Shown here piece after piece: positions 10,588-21,827 of a stretch of 64,000 bases of DNA. Source of the stretch: Flaccisagitta enflata. Taxonomy: Eukaryota > Chaetognatha > Sagittoidea > Aphragmophora. Within the stretch, counting starts at the first letter, position 1. Every line of letters starts with the position of its first letter. The notes below the pieces were generated by a model, which made no database searches, was not told where the DNA came from, and worked only from the letters and a program-made list of their open reading frames with translations. The stretch lies in assembly GCA_965153355.1 (NCBI GenBank), contig OZ231127.1, positions 84,692,001-84,756,000 of the forward strand, read 5' to 3'. The translations under genes were made by a program, and so were the position numbers.

Positions 10588-12612
10588 CTGTGAGGTGAAC
10601 GAATGATGAATGAATTGATGAATGAATGGAGTAAGTGGCAAGTAAATGATTATAGAAGAGAAGGTAGGTGAATGAAGGGAATGGTTGAATGAACAAACGA
10701 ACAAACGGACGATCGAACAAATGAACGAACAAATGGACGAACAAACAAACAAACAAACGAACAACAGAGAAAATTAATGAATGAATGAATGAATGAATGA
10801 ATGAATGAATGAATGAATGAATGAATGAATGAATGAATAAATGAATGAATGAATGAATGAATGAATGAATGAGTGAATGAATGAATGAATGAATGAATGA
10901 ATGAATGAATGAATGAATGAATGAATGAATGCATGCATGCATGAGTCAAAGAAAGAAACAAAGAAACAAAGACTAAAAAGGAAACAAGAAAAAAAGAAAA
11001 AAAGAAGAAAAAAAAAAGAAAAGAAGAAAAAAAAAGAAAAAAAGAAAAAAAAAAGAAAATAAGAAAGAAATCCTTACCGGCGTTCCAAAGGGATCTGAGG
11101 ACACAGTGGTCACAAGTGAAGCCTTTGGGAAGCTGAAGTTTGATGGTGAAATCTCCGGCGCCGTCGGCCTTTAAAAGCTCCCATTTGGTGGTGGGATTCT
11201 TGAAGCCTTTAGGATGACGGTCCGCGTCCAACTGCTCGAGAGGCTTGAAGCAAGACTCGACGGCCGGTTTGCCGTCTTTAATCTCGCACAAAGAAAACTC
11301 GTACCAGCCCATGTGATTCGCCGTCACGCGAGTAACAGTGTTGATGATCTGTTAAAGATAAACGAATAAGGATGATACAGGGTAAAGGTAAATGATAAGA
11401 CGGGTACCATCAAAAACCTGATTTGCAAAATGCAGTTTTAAGATAACCGTTTCTTATAATGGCAAACATTGGAGCTACGTTCAATCGACAATAAAGCTTT
11501 GAATTGATATACTGCTTTAAATGAGCGCAGAAGATTATAAGGACACATTTTTTATTCAAATGAACGAGTCAAAACTTGATAATTGTAAATTTCAAAAAAT
11601 GAAACGATTACTATGTGTTAGAATTTAAAGAAAAGAAAACCATTTCGCGGTGGAATGTTATCGGCTTTTCGTTCGTGCTGAGCGTGCTAGCTGTGGCAGA
11701 ATACTGGTTTTTTAGTGCAGCAGTGATATTACAGCGATTCAAACTCTGCTGGCAGAATAACCAGAGTGCATCTTGATCAAGTCAGAACTGTAATGCTGCT
11801 CGGAATGTTTGAAGAGTCGTACTTATAACCACGTTAAAGACAGCAACAAATACAACAACATTATCACCAATCACGAAGACATCGACAATTGCAAAGACGA
11901 GAACCACGTCTACAAAATAAACTGGTTATATGTACAAGACACTTACATCTCCTTCTTTATAAGTTTCAACGATGATGCCTGAGCCGTATCTGCCACCCAG
12001 AGTGTTATCACCGGGATTTTGACTCAACGGATCTCCGCAAACGCCGCAATCTTCAAGAGCTACGCGACCACAATTCACCTGACAAGAAATGACGATGTAT
12101 AAGAAATAGATATGACGAAAAGAGGAGTGGGGACTTGGAGACTGACGGGTGAAAGAAAGATGAATGGACACGGCACAGATAGACAAGCAGACTGAGACAC
12201 AAACTGGCAGACAATAAGTGAGAAAGACAAATACCCAGAGAGAGAAAGGCAAATGCACACACGCACACACACTTGAAATCAAATGGAGCAGGTACGCTTA
12301 TTCCTTTATGTGAGCGTCGCTTTTTGAGGAAGCCTTGCAAATGAGATAGCTACTAGTGAAATAACTACAACGCTCCTTATTCTTTTGCCATTTTAAGCCT
12401 AACGTTCTTATAAACTTTGTTCTTATTAGAAGATAATATGTGCCAAAATTGAGCGGTGCAGCATATTTCGGCAATACTTGCACTTGTTAAGACGGATGCG
12501 ACAGCCGCCATTCACTTACCTCATTGTCGTTATAATTGTGCGCCGTCCCAAAGCCAAATCGCCACGCACTGGATCGCCCGGGTGGGTTCGTCATGTACGA
12601 ATGGCCCAAAAC
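10385..12612 (-). CDS. AA15 lytic polysaccharide monooxygenase, 4 exons, 5' end missing
   Basis: A secreted mononuclear-copper enzyme that cleaves glycosidic bonds of chitin or cellulose oxidatively. Exons (transcript order): 12612-12520, 12078-11947, 11348-11078, 10587-10385. All three introns are GT-AG, with phases 0, 0 and 1. Counting the His of GHSYMTNPPGR as residue 1, the spliced product has 229 residues. Family marks seen: His1; NPPGRSSAWR (8-17); NYNDNE (23-28) across the first junction; DCGVCGD; TANHMG with the second copper His at 84; WNAGNDWG across the third junction; and FYACSDIAI with the axial Tyr at 186. His1, the second His and the Tyr fall almost where they do in characterised insect AA15 enzymes. 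The catalytic domain ends near 193 and is followed by a Thr/Pro-rich tail. The signal peptide must lie in an upstream exon (above 12612) that I could not identify. No frameshift or stop interrupts the four exons, so it looks functional. Substrate cannot be told from sequence. Confidence 0.93.
10588..11077 (-). repeat. LPMO third intron with ATGA array and A-rich purine tract
   Basis: The 490-bp intron is mostly simple sequence. About 160 bp of (GAAT)n at 10767-10930 has single-base variants, and an A/G-only tract (10945-11070) ends directly at the exon c donor. On the coding strand the intron therefore opens with a CT/T-rich run right after GTAAGG. Confidence 0.9.
11078..11348 (-). CDS. AA15 LPMO exon c (second copper His)
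   Basis: 271 bases, coding for IINTVTRVTANHMGWYEF at the start, with the second copper-ligand His (mature residue 84), and ending CVLRSLWNAG with a split Gly codon. Acceptor TTTAACAG, donor CCG|GTAAGG. The Cys-rich segment CEIKDGKPAVESCF and TCDHC match the disulphide pattern expected of the fold. Confidence 0.95.
11947..12078 (-). CDS. AA15 LPMO exon b
   Basis: Exactly 44 codons, in phase at both ends. Starts VNCGR after acceptor TTGTCAG and ends YKEGD before donor GTAAGT. It carries CGVCGD, a cysteine cluster typical of AA15, and the GGRYGSGIIVETY segment that precedes the second copper His in this family. Intron to exon a is 441 bp; intron to exon c is 598 bp. Confidence 0.93.
12520..12612 (-). 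CDS. AA15 LPMO exon a (copper-binding N-terminal His)
   Basis: Encodes 31 residues beginning VLG and then His1 of the predicted mature enzyme, followed by the NPPGRSSAWRFGF motif and ending NYNDNE. The donor is GAG|GTAAGT (reverse strand). The acceptor chosen is TTCCGAAG|GTTTTG, in frame with VLG as the likely last residues of a signal peptide. A second possible acceptor lies 16 bases further upstream (AACCAAG) and would add five residues. The open frame continues to an upstream Met at 12732, but that stretch has no signal-peptide character, so I do not use it as the start. Confidence 0.85.
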
Positions 12613-12639
12613 CTTCGGAATCAAAGAACTTGGTTTGAA

Positions 12640-13537
12640 CAAAAAACGAAAAGATTGACTACATTGATATATATAACACCATTGTAAATTGGAGAATTCT
12701 GGCCTCCTTTTGTAAGGACAATTTTGTTTCAACTTTCATATACGTCGCAGTGTTGACGATCAAAAAACAATTTTTTCATCAAGTTTTTAGGTGTAAAACA
12801 CACTTAAATCTTTTCCGTTTTGTTCCCATCCCTTATACCAGTGGGGGAATAGCTAAGGTACCTATCGACATGCTTGAACCGATTCTAAGTCCAGAAACAA
12901 GGTGGAAATAGCAAAAACCTCTTTGGGAAATTCCACCAAAGGGAGAATCTAGCGTTGCGACTTTTTCCTACCTCTTGAGTGTGATATCATATTTTCTTTG
13001 TATGATATAGACCCGAAGACTAAATGACCGGTCATGGGTGGTGCCATAGACCTACAGTACGACTTCTTATGTCCGCTGGTATTTACTCCCAGCCAAAAAG
13101 CAAAAATCCCTAGAAATATGTACCTCCCTCTGGTTGCGAAGCCAATTTGTATATTCAGAGAAGTCAGGGAATTTTGATGTATTGTATTATCATAAGTCAC
13201 TCAAACACAAAAACGCCTTTTAATCTTTATCAGTTGGAACCCTGACCATCATTAGGTCCTAAAAATTCACCCTCGCGAAAGTTTTTTTCCGCTTATTTTG
13301 ACCTTACTCCAGAAAAAATATCAAGATTCAGGGCTTTTGAAAATATTATTTCTTGGACGTGAAAGTCTAAGACTGCCTCCATGAGTCAAATTTTGTATTT
13401 CCAAGAACATGGCTGTGATCTCTAGTGAATGTAGAACAGGGCCATGTGTTTATTTTTTTGATTTTGTGCGTTTCTATGCAAACTTAGACTTTCACGCGAG
13501 AACACTCAAACAGAATTTTGTGTAGACTTTTACTTTC
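12640..13537. other. no gene recognised; LPMO 5' exon expected upstream
   Basis: The signal-peptide exon of the minus-strand LPMO gene should lie here or beyond, but I find no Met plus hydrophobic stretch with an in-phase donor. Confidence 0.5.
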
Positions 13538-14682
13538 TAGTCAGGGAGCTTAAAGGAAGTGTAGAGTCAAAATTGCCAAAAAAAAAAAACGCGAACTTAT
13601 TACTCGACATTTTTTTCATATGAATGTAACTAATTTTATTTTGGGAATATTTGGCCTGCACCCTTCAAAAATTTATATTTTTAGTAAGAAAACGCATTTT
13701 CTTTTTCGCTATTCAAGACACTATCATCACCTGTCGCATCTTTTGACCAAACCTAACCAGAATTCTGAAATCTATATACACTTATTAAAGTAACTTATAA
13801 CATAATAAGTGGACTGAGACACACAACAGCGAATTTACTCCAAAACACAAAACAGCATTTTTCCAAACCATCAGTGTTATTTAAAATTTTTTTGTCAATC
13901 ACATTCAATTGTGTCGTAAAATAGGTTAAAACACTTATTGAGAGCTTTAGACACTGCTTTTGGGGATCATAACAGGCCAAAACCAGGCTAAATATTTCAA
14001 TGCTAAAATCAGATTTCATTTTCTTTGAATAGATCTTTGATATTCTAATTTTTTTGTGCAAATCTCACTCAATCCTGTCAAGACTGGGTCAAATATGCCC
14101 AATGAGAGCTTTGAACATTGATACGGGATTCATACCAGGCCAAAAACAGGCCAAAAATAGCCTAAGATGGCCAAAATTGGCATTTTCTCCAAGAAGATCA
14201 TTGTTATTGATAATTTTTTTGCCAATCTCACTCTGTCCAGTCAGAACTAGGTCAGATGTGCTCATTAAGAGCTTTGAAAACTGATACCAAGACTAAAACA
14301 GGCAAAAAATGGCTTAAAATGACCAAAATTAACATTTTTATTTAAAAAATTATAGTTATTTGAAATTTTTTTACAAATCTCACTCATTCCAGTCAGGATT
14401 TGGTCAAATATACTTATTGAGATCTTTGGAAACTGTTATTGGGGCTATAACAGACTAAAATAGCCTAAAATAGTCAAAATTAAAACTCATGCGTGAAAAT
14501 CCTTTGTAAATCTCACTATTTCCAGTAAGAACGGAAAAAAAAACTTTAGACATTGATACTAAGGTCATGATAGACCAAAAACAGGCCAGAAATGGGCTAA
14601 AATGATCAAAATTGGTATTTTCATCAATTAAATCATTGTTATTAAAATTTTCAAACCAATCGCTGTTAAGCTCCCTTGACTA
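13538..14682. mobile_element. foldback-family element C2
   Basis: Ends TAGTCAGGGAGCTTAA (13538-13553) and TTAAGCTCCCTTGACTA (14666-14682, one extra T), with TA at both edges. The left subterminal block (CACCCTTCAAAAATT, ATCATCACCTG) matches that of C1. Only one orientation of the ~163-bp GGCC-rich units is present, so this copy lacks the second arm. No open frame of note. Confidence 0.75.
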
Positions 14683-14718
14683 TTTGGAAAAGAACGACAG
14701 AAGACGGGTGAGAATGTG

Positions 14719-14776
<58 letters not shown>

Positions 14777-14880
14777 TATATATATAGAGAGAGACAAAGA
14801 AGAAGAAGAAGAAGAAGAAGAAGAAGAAGAAGAAGGAAGAAGAATAATAAAGAAGAAGAAGAAGAAGAAAAAGCAAGAAA
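14719..14880. repeat. GA array then GAA array
   Basis: (GA)n 14719-14774, a TATATATA link, (GAA)n 14797-14880. Confidence 0.95.
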
Positions 14881-15009
14881 CAAGGTCGGATATGTTTGCT
14901 ACCCTGAAGTCATGGGTGTATATAAATATATTTGAGGTCACTTGATCATTTAAGGACTCAGGAGGCGGAAAAAGATCGGCAAAAGTCTTAAAAAGTAAGT
15001 GACGACTGA

Positions 15010-15078
15010 TGACGGACGGACGACTGACAGACGGATTCGACAAAGGGTGTAGAGTCGCGTAGCACGCAACTAAAAAAT
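15010..15078 (-). mobile_element. family A element, 3' fragment
   Basis: GACG/GACT array, ACAAAGGGTGTAGA, hairpin GTCGCGTAGCACGCAAC, CTAAAAA. The head is not found. Confidence 0.65.
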
Positions 15079-15139
15079 TAACAAAAAGAAGAAAAAGAAG
15101 AAGAGAAAAACATAAAAGAAGTAAAAAGTAAAAAAAAAT

Positions 15140-15323
<184 letters not shown>

Positions 15324-15610
15324 GCAGATAGAAATTCAATAATACTGATGGCCAGAATAAAAGATGGTTCGCTGGACTGGAACAATGCAGATACCAAGTT
15401 TGAGCTGGGGTTTATCTTAACGTAAGGCCAGATTCACCGTAAAACTTGTTCATGAAATAACCCGCTCTCTCTCTCTTGTCCAAAAGGCATTTGACACGAA
15501 ATGTTTGTCCCTGACTGGATGACAACGTGAACAACTTTAGTTTACATGTGAGAAGCATGAATGGATGAGTAAATAATCGAACGAAAGAACGAATGATTGT
15601 TCTAACTGAT

Positions 15611-15612
<2 letters not shown>

Positions 15613-15648
<36 letters not shown>

Positions 15649-15706
15649 TGACTGTGTGTGTGTAAATTTGTGCGCATGTCCGTGATCGCATAAACGCAGG
15701 AGAGCG

Positions 15707-15802
<96 letters not shown>

Positions 15803-15960
15803 GGTAAAAGAGCTAGGAGGAGATAGAGGCTGGCAGAGATACCGACAGACAAAAAGACAGACAAAAAGACGGAGACAGGCTGGCAGAAAAACAGACTGAC
15901 AAACTGACAGAGATAGACAAATGGAGATAGACAATAGGAGACAGACAGAGAGAGATAGTC
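15613..15960. repeat. TG, GA and CAGA-rich simple repeats
   Basis: (TG)n 15613-15663, (GA)n 15702-15801, then CAGACAAAAAGACAG-type degenerate units to 15955. Confidence 0.9.
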
Positions 15961-16229
15961 GGACTGACATAGCAGTGTAGTGTTTCGATCTAGCTTCTGT
16001 TCTGACTAACGCCCGATGAGGATCGTGAATGTGAGTGAATGGGGATCAAATGAAAGTTGAGGTAATCCTAGTCAAGATCCTGCTTCGTAGTAGTCGTAAT
16101 AGTGGGGGCCCAGAACGTTATCAAAATGTACAATCAGGGGCCTGAAGAGGCCTATACACCCTATACAAATTATAGGGGCCCGGGCCTCAGGGGGGCCTGG
16201 AGGGCCTCCTTCACTGTCATAGAATGAAA

Positions 16230-16305
16230 AGGAAAGAGAAAAGGGAAAAGGGAGAAAAGAAAAGAAAAAGAAAAAAAAAAAAAAGAAAAAAAAGAAAAAA
16301 AAGTT
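16230..16305. repeat. A/G-rich tract
   Basis: AAAGAAAAAG-type purine run. Confidence 0.85.
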
Positions 16306-16695
16306 TTGACCCCAATGTAAACCAATGTAAACTCTATTCAAAATAACAAAACTTTTTTTTTCATTTTTATTTCAGATAAAAGTACTCAGTTCAACACTTG
16401 GATTTTCCTCTCCAAATAGATTTTATAGAGACTGAAAAATAATTGATGTGCTATTATTTTGGCCGGCAGTCGCGCCAAAACTAGAGGGGGGGGCCCGGAT
16501 TTTTGGATTGTATAGGGGCCCCAAGTTTCTCTGCTGGCCCCTGTGTACAATTATGGACATTTGTGCATACATTTAAAGAAAAACGGACAGAGAGACCACT
16601 AGATAGACAAACAGAAATGTTGCCTCTTATCCTAATTTGCATGACGCTGGAAATTTTTTTTCACGAAACAAAAACGGAAGATAAATGAAAATAGG

Positions 16696-16843
16696 AACAA
16701 GGCCTGATACACAGCCACCAGTTGCGGACGGGTAGGCAGGGACAGAGCGCGTTTTTCCACTTTTCGAATCATGCTGACCGACGGACGGACCAACGGACCA
16801 ATGGACAAAGCCTTTTATAGTGTTGCGTGTCCGCAACTAAAAA
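16696..16843 (-). mobile_element. family A element, GTTGCG-hairpin subfamily, complete
   Basis: In + coordinates it runs from AACAAGGCCTGATACAC through GCGGACGGGTAGGCAGGG, a GACC/GACG array and AAAGCCTTTTATAG to a hairpin GTTGCGTGTCCGCAAC and CTAAAAA. 148 bp, a compact complete copy. Confidence 0.8.
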
Positions 16844-17064
16844 GGAGAACTGTAGAGGTCTTATAATTCATATCCCCATGCTGTGTCAGCGTTAGGGTTT
16901 GATCAAAAGAACTTTTGCTTATAGTCCGGTGTCTGCATTCTGCAAATACTTATGCCTCTACCCTTTTCACTCTATTAAGATGTGTCATCGCATCTCTATT
17001 AGAGGGTCTGTCTGTCCGTCCGTTGGTCTGTCGGTCCGTCGGTCCCTAGGTATGTCCGTTACGC

Positions 17065-18149
17065 TTCCTCTAATATCGCGCTGATGACGCATTGAGTTGC
17101 CCGCCCGGGCTCGTCTTTTCTACTCTTATGACCAATGTCAATTGAAGAAAGTTTTTTGATGTTCTTAGAACGTAATTTTGTATATTTTGATATGGCATTG
17201 CAGGGACTATAGGCCAAAATTCCTTAAGGGGTTTGTTGGTGATGCCTGTAAAATGTTGATGACCCTGGGAGGCATTTTTGGGTGTCATATAACAAATTAT
17301 TTAAGGGCTGTCAAACAAAAATTGCAAAATTTGCTAATCTTAAACCCTTTTTCACTCTACAAGCTTTCTAAAAGTTGATTTATAGCTCTGACACGTAGCA
17401 TGCACATCAAATGGATCCTAAACAAGTTGTATAGAAAAAAATTAATGTGTGATTATTTTCAGGTATCTAAATTTTCAAAAAATAAGATTTTTTTTTGTAA
17501 TATAAATGAAAAATACTATTGTTACCCCCCTTAAAGTAGAGCAATTTGGACGAAATTTTAACCGGAGGTACTTCACATCAAATACTACCTTCATGTCAAA
17601 TTTCATCAAAATGCGAGAGCTTAAAACACCTAAAATTGCATTTGAAGTTAGCATTAATTTAACAATTTTTTTAAATTGCATTTTTTGATAAAGCGCCTAA
17701 ACGAAAAAAGATTTTGCATTGATTTTTTTTATTTTAATACCCCATAGATTATTTTATAGAATGGTAAAAAAAAATTTATAAATATGCAAACTTCATTTTC
17801 ATCACCCTTTGACTGGTCAAATTTTGTCTTCGTTTGCACTGTGACATATGCTTTTAGTGAGGTAGTTAATCATTATTAACTACTTGAAGATTTACTGACA
17901 AGCTGTGACTCTAATTGAACCCAACAGCGTCTATTGTGCTTTTTTTAGAGAAAAATGTTATGAACAATGAACATACAAGAATTTGAACGCAGATTTTTTT
18001 GCCATTACTCATCATTTCTCAGGTCGGATGTCCTCCGTAACTTACATGGCAATCTGAGACAAAAACGCATATTGACCTACCCTAACTTAGTATACTCTTT
18101 TTTGACCTAAAATGACCTAAAGAAATAAAATTGATAAAAAAAGTAAAGT
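17065..18149. other. no gene recognised
   Basis: AT-rich unassigned DNA after a decayed family A array (16990-17060). The short frames at 17475-17688 are AT-rich and without domain. Confidence 0.55.
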
Positions 18150-18215
18150 GTGACCGACCAACCGACGGACGGACGGACAAAGCGGGGTGTAGAGTCGCGT
18201 GCACGCGACTAAAAA
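18150..18215 (-). mobile_element. family A element, 3' fragment
   Basis: GACC/GACG array, CAAAGCGGGGTGTAGA, perfect hairpin GTCGCGTGCACGCGAC, CTAAAAA. The preceding ~100 bp of TGACCTAAAATGACC repeats resembles the sequence before the copy at 62660. Confidence 0.7.
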
Positions 18216-18704
18216 CAAATTGAATTGATATCAATTTTATCAATTTTTATTTAATTTCTCAGCTTGTCAGTTGAATATGTAGGTGGCTGCTACATTTTCA
18301 AAGATCTATTGCGGTGGATTCTTAAAACACTTTTTAAAGCTGGCATCCTGGCAAACGTAATACCCATCGTTGTTTTATGTTGGTTGGGAAAAAAATCGAA
18401 AAACGTTTTTCGATTTTTTGAGTTTCGCTTAGGAATTAATTTTTTCCTATTTCTTGATGTTTTGATAGTTGAGTTTACTGTGTCAGCTTCCCGAGGCCAA
18501 AGGAAATTATACAGGGTGAAAGAGGGCACTTTTTTACACCCTCTGGAAAAAATCAGGGCACTGTCGGACCAAAACTTTGTGCGCTATGAATTTTTTAATC
18601 TTTTTTTATTTTTTCACATTTTCCGCATTTTTAAAAAAAATCTTCATTTTCTATTGATCGGCAATTTTGGGCCCTACAATAATAATAAAAATAAGTTAAC
18701 AGAG
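18216..18704. other. no gene recognised
   Basis: The 148-residue frame at 18264-18710 is Phe/Leu/Asn-rich through T- and A-runs; no domain, donor or start context supports it. Confidence 0.5.
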
Positions 18705-18975
18705 GGCTGAGGGAGGAGAGGGAGAGGGAGGGAAGGAAGTAAAGAAGGAGAAGGAGGGAAAGGGAGGGAGAAAGAGGGAGAGGGAGGGGGAGGAGAAGGA
18801 GGGAGGGAAGGAGGGAGAGGGGAGGGAGGGGGAGGGACGGAGTGGGAGAGGGAGAGGAAGGGAGAGGAGGTGGGAAAGGGAGAGGGAGAGAGGGAGGGAG
18901 AGAGGGAAAGAGAGGGAGGGAGATGGAGGAAAGGAGAGGGAGGAAGAGGGAGGGGGGTGAGAGGGGGAGGGAGAA
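18705..18975. repeat. GGGA-rich purine tract
   Basis: GAGGGAGGGAGA-type units over 270 bases. Confidence 0.9.
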
Positions 18976-19582
18976 CTAGTCATCCAAGGATCGCACATGG
19001 TCAGCGGAAAAATTTATGCCCTCCTGGGAGCAGATCCAGAAGAAGTGGAGGAGAGTAGCAGCGGCCTAAAGGGGCCGATGTCTCCAGAAATTGTGTGAAT
19101 TTCCACATCAGCCCTGAGGGAAAGGCTATTTCAGTCCTTAGATGACCAATTGGGGTTGCTGAAGGTACATATTTGAAGGCTGGAGTGGGCAGAATTGCTG
19201 CCCGGAGAGCCAATTTATGGTTTGAGGCAAATTAGTTATGGAGGGCTGATTTATGCTTGGAGGGATAATTGAAGGTCTGAAGGCAGATTTGAGGTCTGGA
19301 GGTCAGATTTGAGGTGGGGGGGCTGATTTGAAGCCTGGAAAGCTGATTTGAGGCCTGGAGGGCTATATTGAGGGCTGGGAGGGCAAATCTGAGGGCTCAA
19401 AGGGCAAATTTGCGGGCTTGGAGGGCAAATTTGAGGGCTCGGAGGGCAAATTTGAGGCTTGAGGGCAAATTGAGGCCAACGGGGGATGGAAGGACAGAAG
19501 GACGGAAGGACGGACAGACAGAATGAAATTCCTCTCTCTGTAGCTTACAGACACGGCCCATTGGGGCCGCTGCCCAAAAAGA
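18976..19582 (+). mobile_element. family D element, diverged copy
   Basis: Starts AACTAGTCATCCAAGGATCG, ACATGGTCAGCGG, then AGCAGCGGCCTAAAGGGGCC; ends GGCCCATTGGGGCCGCTGCCC. The interior is ~21-bp units GGAGGGCAAATTTGAGGCTT and a GGAC/GGAAGGAC array. Confidence 0.7.
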
Positions 19583-19770
19583 GGGTGAGGGAGAGGGGAG
19601 GGAAAGGGAGGGAGAGAAGGAAAGAGAGAGGGAGAAAGAGAGAGGGAGGGAGAGGGAGGGACAGAGGAGGAGGAGGAAGAGAAAGATGAGAGGAGAGATG
19701 AGGGCAAAGGATGGAGACAGAGATACAGAGAGAGGTGAGAGACAAACACACACAAAACACACACACACAC
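19583..19770. repeat. GAGG/GGGA tract and short CA array
   Basis: Purine-rich GGGAGAGG units, then ACACACACAA at about 19745-19770. Confidence 0.85.
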
Positions 19771-19925
19771 AAGCTGTAGACGAAATGAGGAGAAAGAAAA
19801 ACTGAATGAAATAAAAACAATTTTACGATTTTTTTTCCCTGGTTTGGCGCAGAGTCAGTTTCTACTGGTATGGATGTAAAGACCTGGCTGAAAAAGACCA
19901 ACAAATCCTTTTGACTAAATTAAAG

Positions 19926-20017
<92 letters not shown>

Positions 20018-20028
20018 GACTTTCCATG

Positions 20029-20117
<89 letters not shown>
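19926..20117. repeat. AT array with one interruption
   Basis: (TA)n broken by GACTTTCCATG at 20018-20028. Confidence 0.97.
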
Positions 20118-20119
<2 letters not shown>

Positions 20120-20142
20120 ATGCTTTACGCCCGTTTTCGCCA

Positions 20143-20225
20143 CTCCAACATATGCGCTCCGGACGAACAGACGGAAACATCGACGGACAGACAGACCATG
20201 AGACAAAGCCTTGTATAGAGATGCG
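20143..20225 (-). mobile_element. family A-related fragment
   Basis: GGACGAACAGACGG array followed by AAAGCCTTGTATAGAGATGCGG; the terminal stem is lost. It begins right at the edge of the AT array. Confidence 0.45.
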
Positions 20226-20439
20226 GGGAGGTATGTCTGATGGCGAGAAGGTTATGTTTTTGTGTGTACCAAAAAAGAATTTCAAATAGACCGACCTCCA
20301 TGAAAGTACGAATAGAATGAACTTTCTTCTTAAAAAATTCTTTTTTCATTCATGTTACAATTTATTTGACCTCATTTGGCCGTTGTTTATGGACGAATTG
20401 CACTAGAACAAGGCCGGATACACGGGCCAAGACGAGGCG

Positions 20440-20895
20440 CCGAGCGTTATTAATTCATAGCTATCCCTAGCTCCATCAGACCTATCCCTAGCTCTATCAG
20501 ACCATTCCAAGCTCTATCAGACCTATCCCGCCGGGTGTTATTAATCCATAGCTATCCCTAGCTCCATCAGACCTATTCCTAGCTTTATCAGACCATTCCT
20601 AGCTCTATAAGACCTATCCCGAGCTCTATCAGGCCTCTCTCCCGAGCTCTCTATCAGACCTTTCCGAGCTCTATCAGGCCTCTGAGCCTCTATCAGAGAG
20701 ACCTTCCCGAGCCCCTAAGGAGACGCATCCTGAGCTCATCAAGACTATCAGCCCTCTATCAGACCTATCCCCAGCTCTCTACTAGACCTATTTCAGCTCT
20801 ATTTCAAAGACCTATCCTGAGACCTATCCGACCTATCACTGCATCCCATCCGGACCTATCCTGTGCTCTATAAGACGAACCGTAGCCGATTATAT
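20440..20895. repeat. minisatellite of AGCTCTATCAGACCTATCCC units
   Basis: ~21-bp units TAGCTCTATCAGACCTATCC, with a larger ~110-bp duplication at the left that includes CGTTATTAATTCATAGCTA / TGTTATTAATCCATAGCTA. Decays to the right. Confidence 0.85.
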
Positions 20896-20984
20896 TAGGT
20901 ATCAGAATGACGAGTATCATTATGACGAACGAAACAGCTTTGACTGATTTCAAACATTTTTAGCGATTTTTCATTCGAGCGTGA

Positions 20985-21187
20985 CCGACGGATGGACGGA
21001 CGGACGGACAGAGCTTCTTATAGAGATGCTATGGCGGATCTCAAAATCATCCTAGCATATTTCTGAATCATTTCCAGTGATTTTTGCTTCTTTTCGAGAT
21101 TTTCAACTCGAGCGTTAAGTGACCGACCGACCGACCAACAGACCAACAGACAGAGCCTCTCATAGAGGTGCTATGGCGCACCTAAAA
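20985..21187 (-). mobile_element. two family A-related tails in tandem
   Basis: GTGACCGACGGATGG... ACAGAGCTTCTTATAGAGATGC at 20985-21030, and a second at 21110-21187 ending ATAGAGGTGCTATGGCGCACCT, an AGGTGC-type hairpin. The two share the ACAGAGC-TATAGA-GTGCTATGGCG layout. Confidence 0.6.
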
Positions 21188-21827
21188 AGTATTTGGTCTT
21201 AAGTTAAAGGAAAATTATGATGGACGTTAAAGTGTTACCGCCCACTCTCTCTTAGATGAATTTCATAAAGTCTTTAAACGCAATGTGTCATGTATTGTAA
21301 TGTACTTTTCAGCAAGAACAATTCGTGTTAAAATCTGGGATGATGATGCAGCGCAAATAACGTGGAATATTTAGAAGAACTTCAAGCAAGGGTGTTTAAT
21401 TGGATAGAGAAACTAAAAATTTTATCAACAGCGCTCGAGACCGAGACCTGAGTTTTGGACAACAAAATCAAAATACATCAAAAACGACTGACACAAAAAA
21501 TCTGGTCTGAAAGACATTTTAGGGGAGAATTCTGTTTTTGAAAGATATTTGAATATTTTACATATCATCCAAAGTATTTGAGATAATGAACTTTGCTTTG
21601 TCAAGCAATTGTCTAACTTACTACAAATGCAGGCATTTTGCAATCCTTCAGCTTTCCTGTGCTCTATGTTCCGTAAATTGATGCCGTCTTTTGATCGAAG
21701 TTTGAAATGTGGTTCGTTAATGCACTGATCCATCAAAAACAATTATTTCATATTTTCTTGAAACATATCTCTGGATGGGATTGCCTAAACATTGGTCGAA
21801 TGATGGACCTTGCATCATTTACCTTAC

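Noticed and set aside
12949-13200. Minus-strand hydrophobic stretch YIFLGIFAFWLGV upstream of the LPMO exons
   Set aside because: No Met directly before it; the only Met is 27 residues upstream, so it does not make a normal signal peptide exon.
17475-17681. Minus-strand MQFKKIVKLMLTSNAIL as a possible LPMO signal peptide
   Set aside because: It is 5 kb away, in AT-rich DNA, its donor would be in the wrong phase for exon a, and the hydrophobic core is weak.
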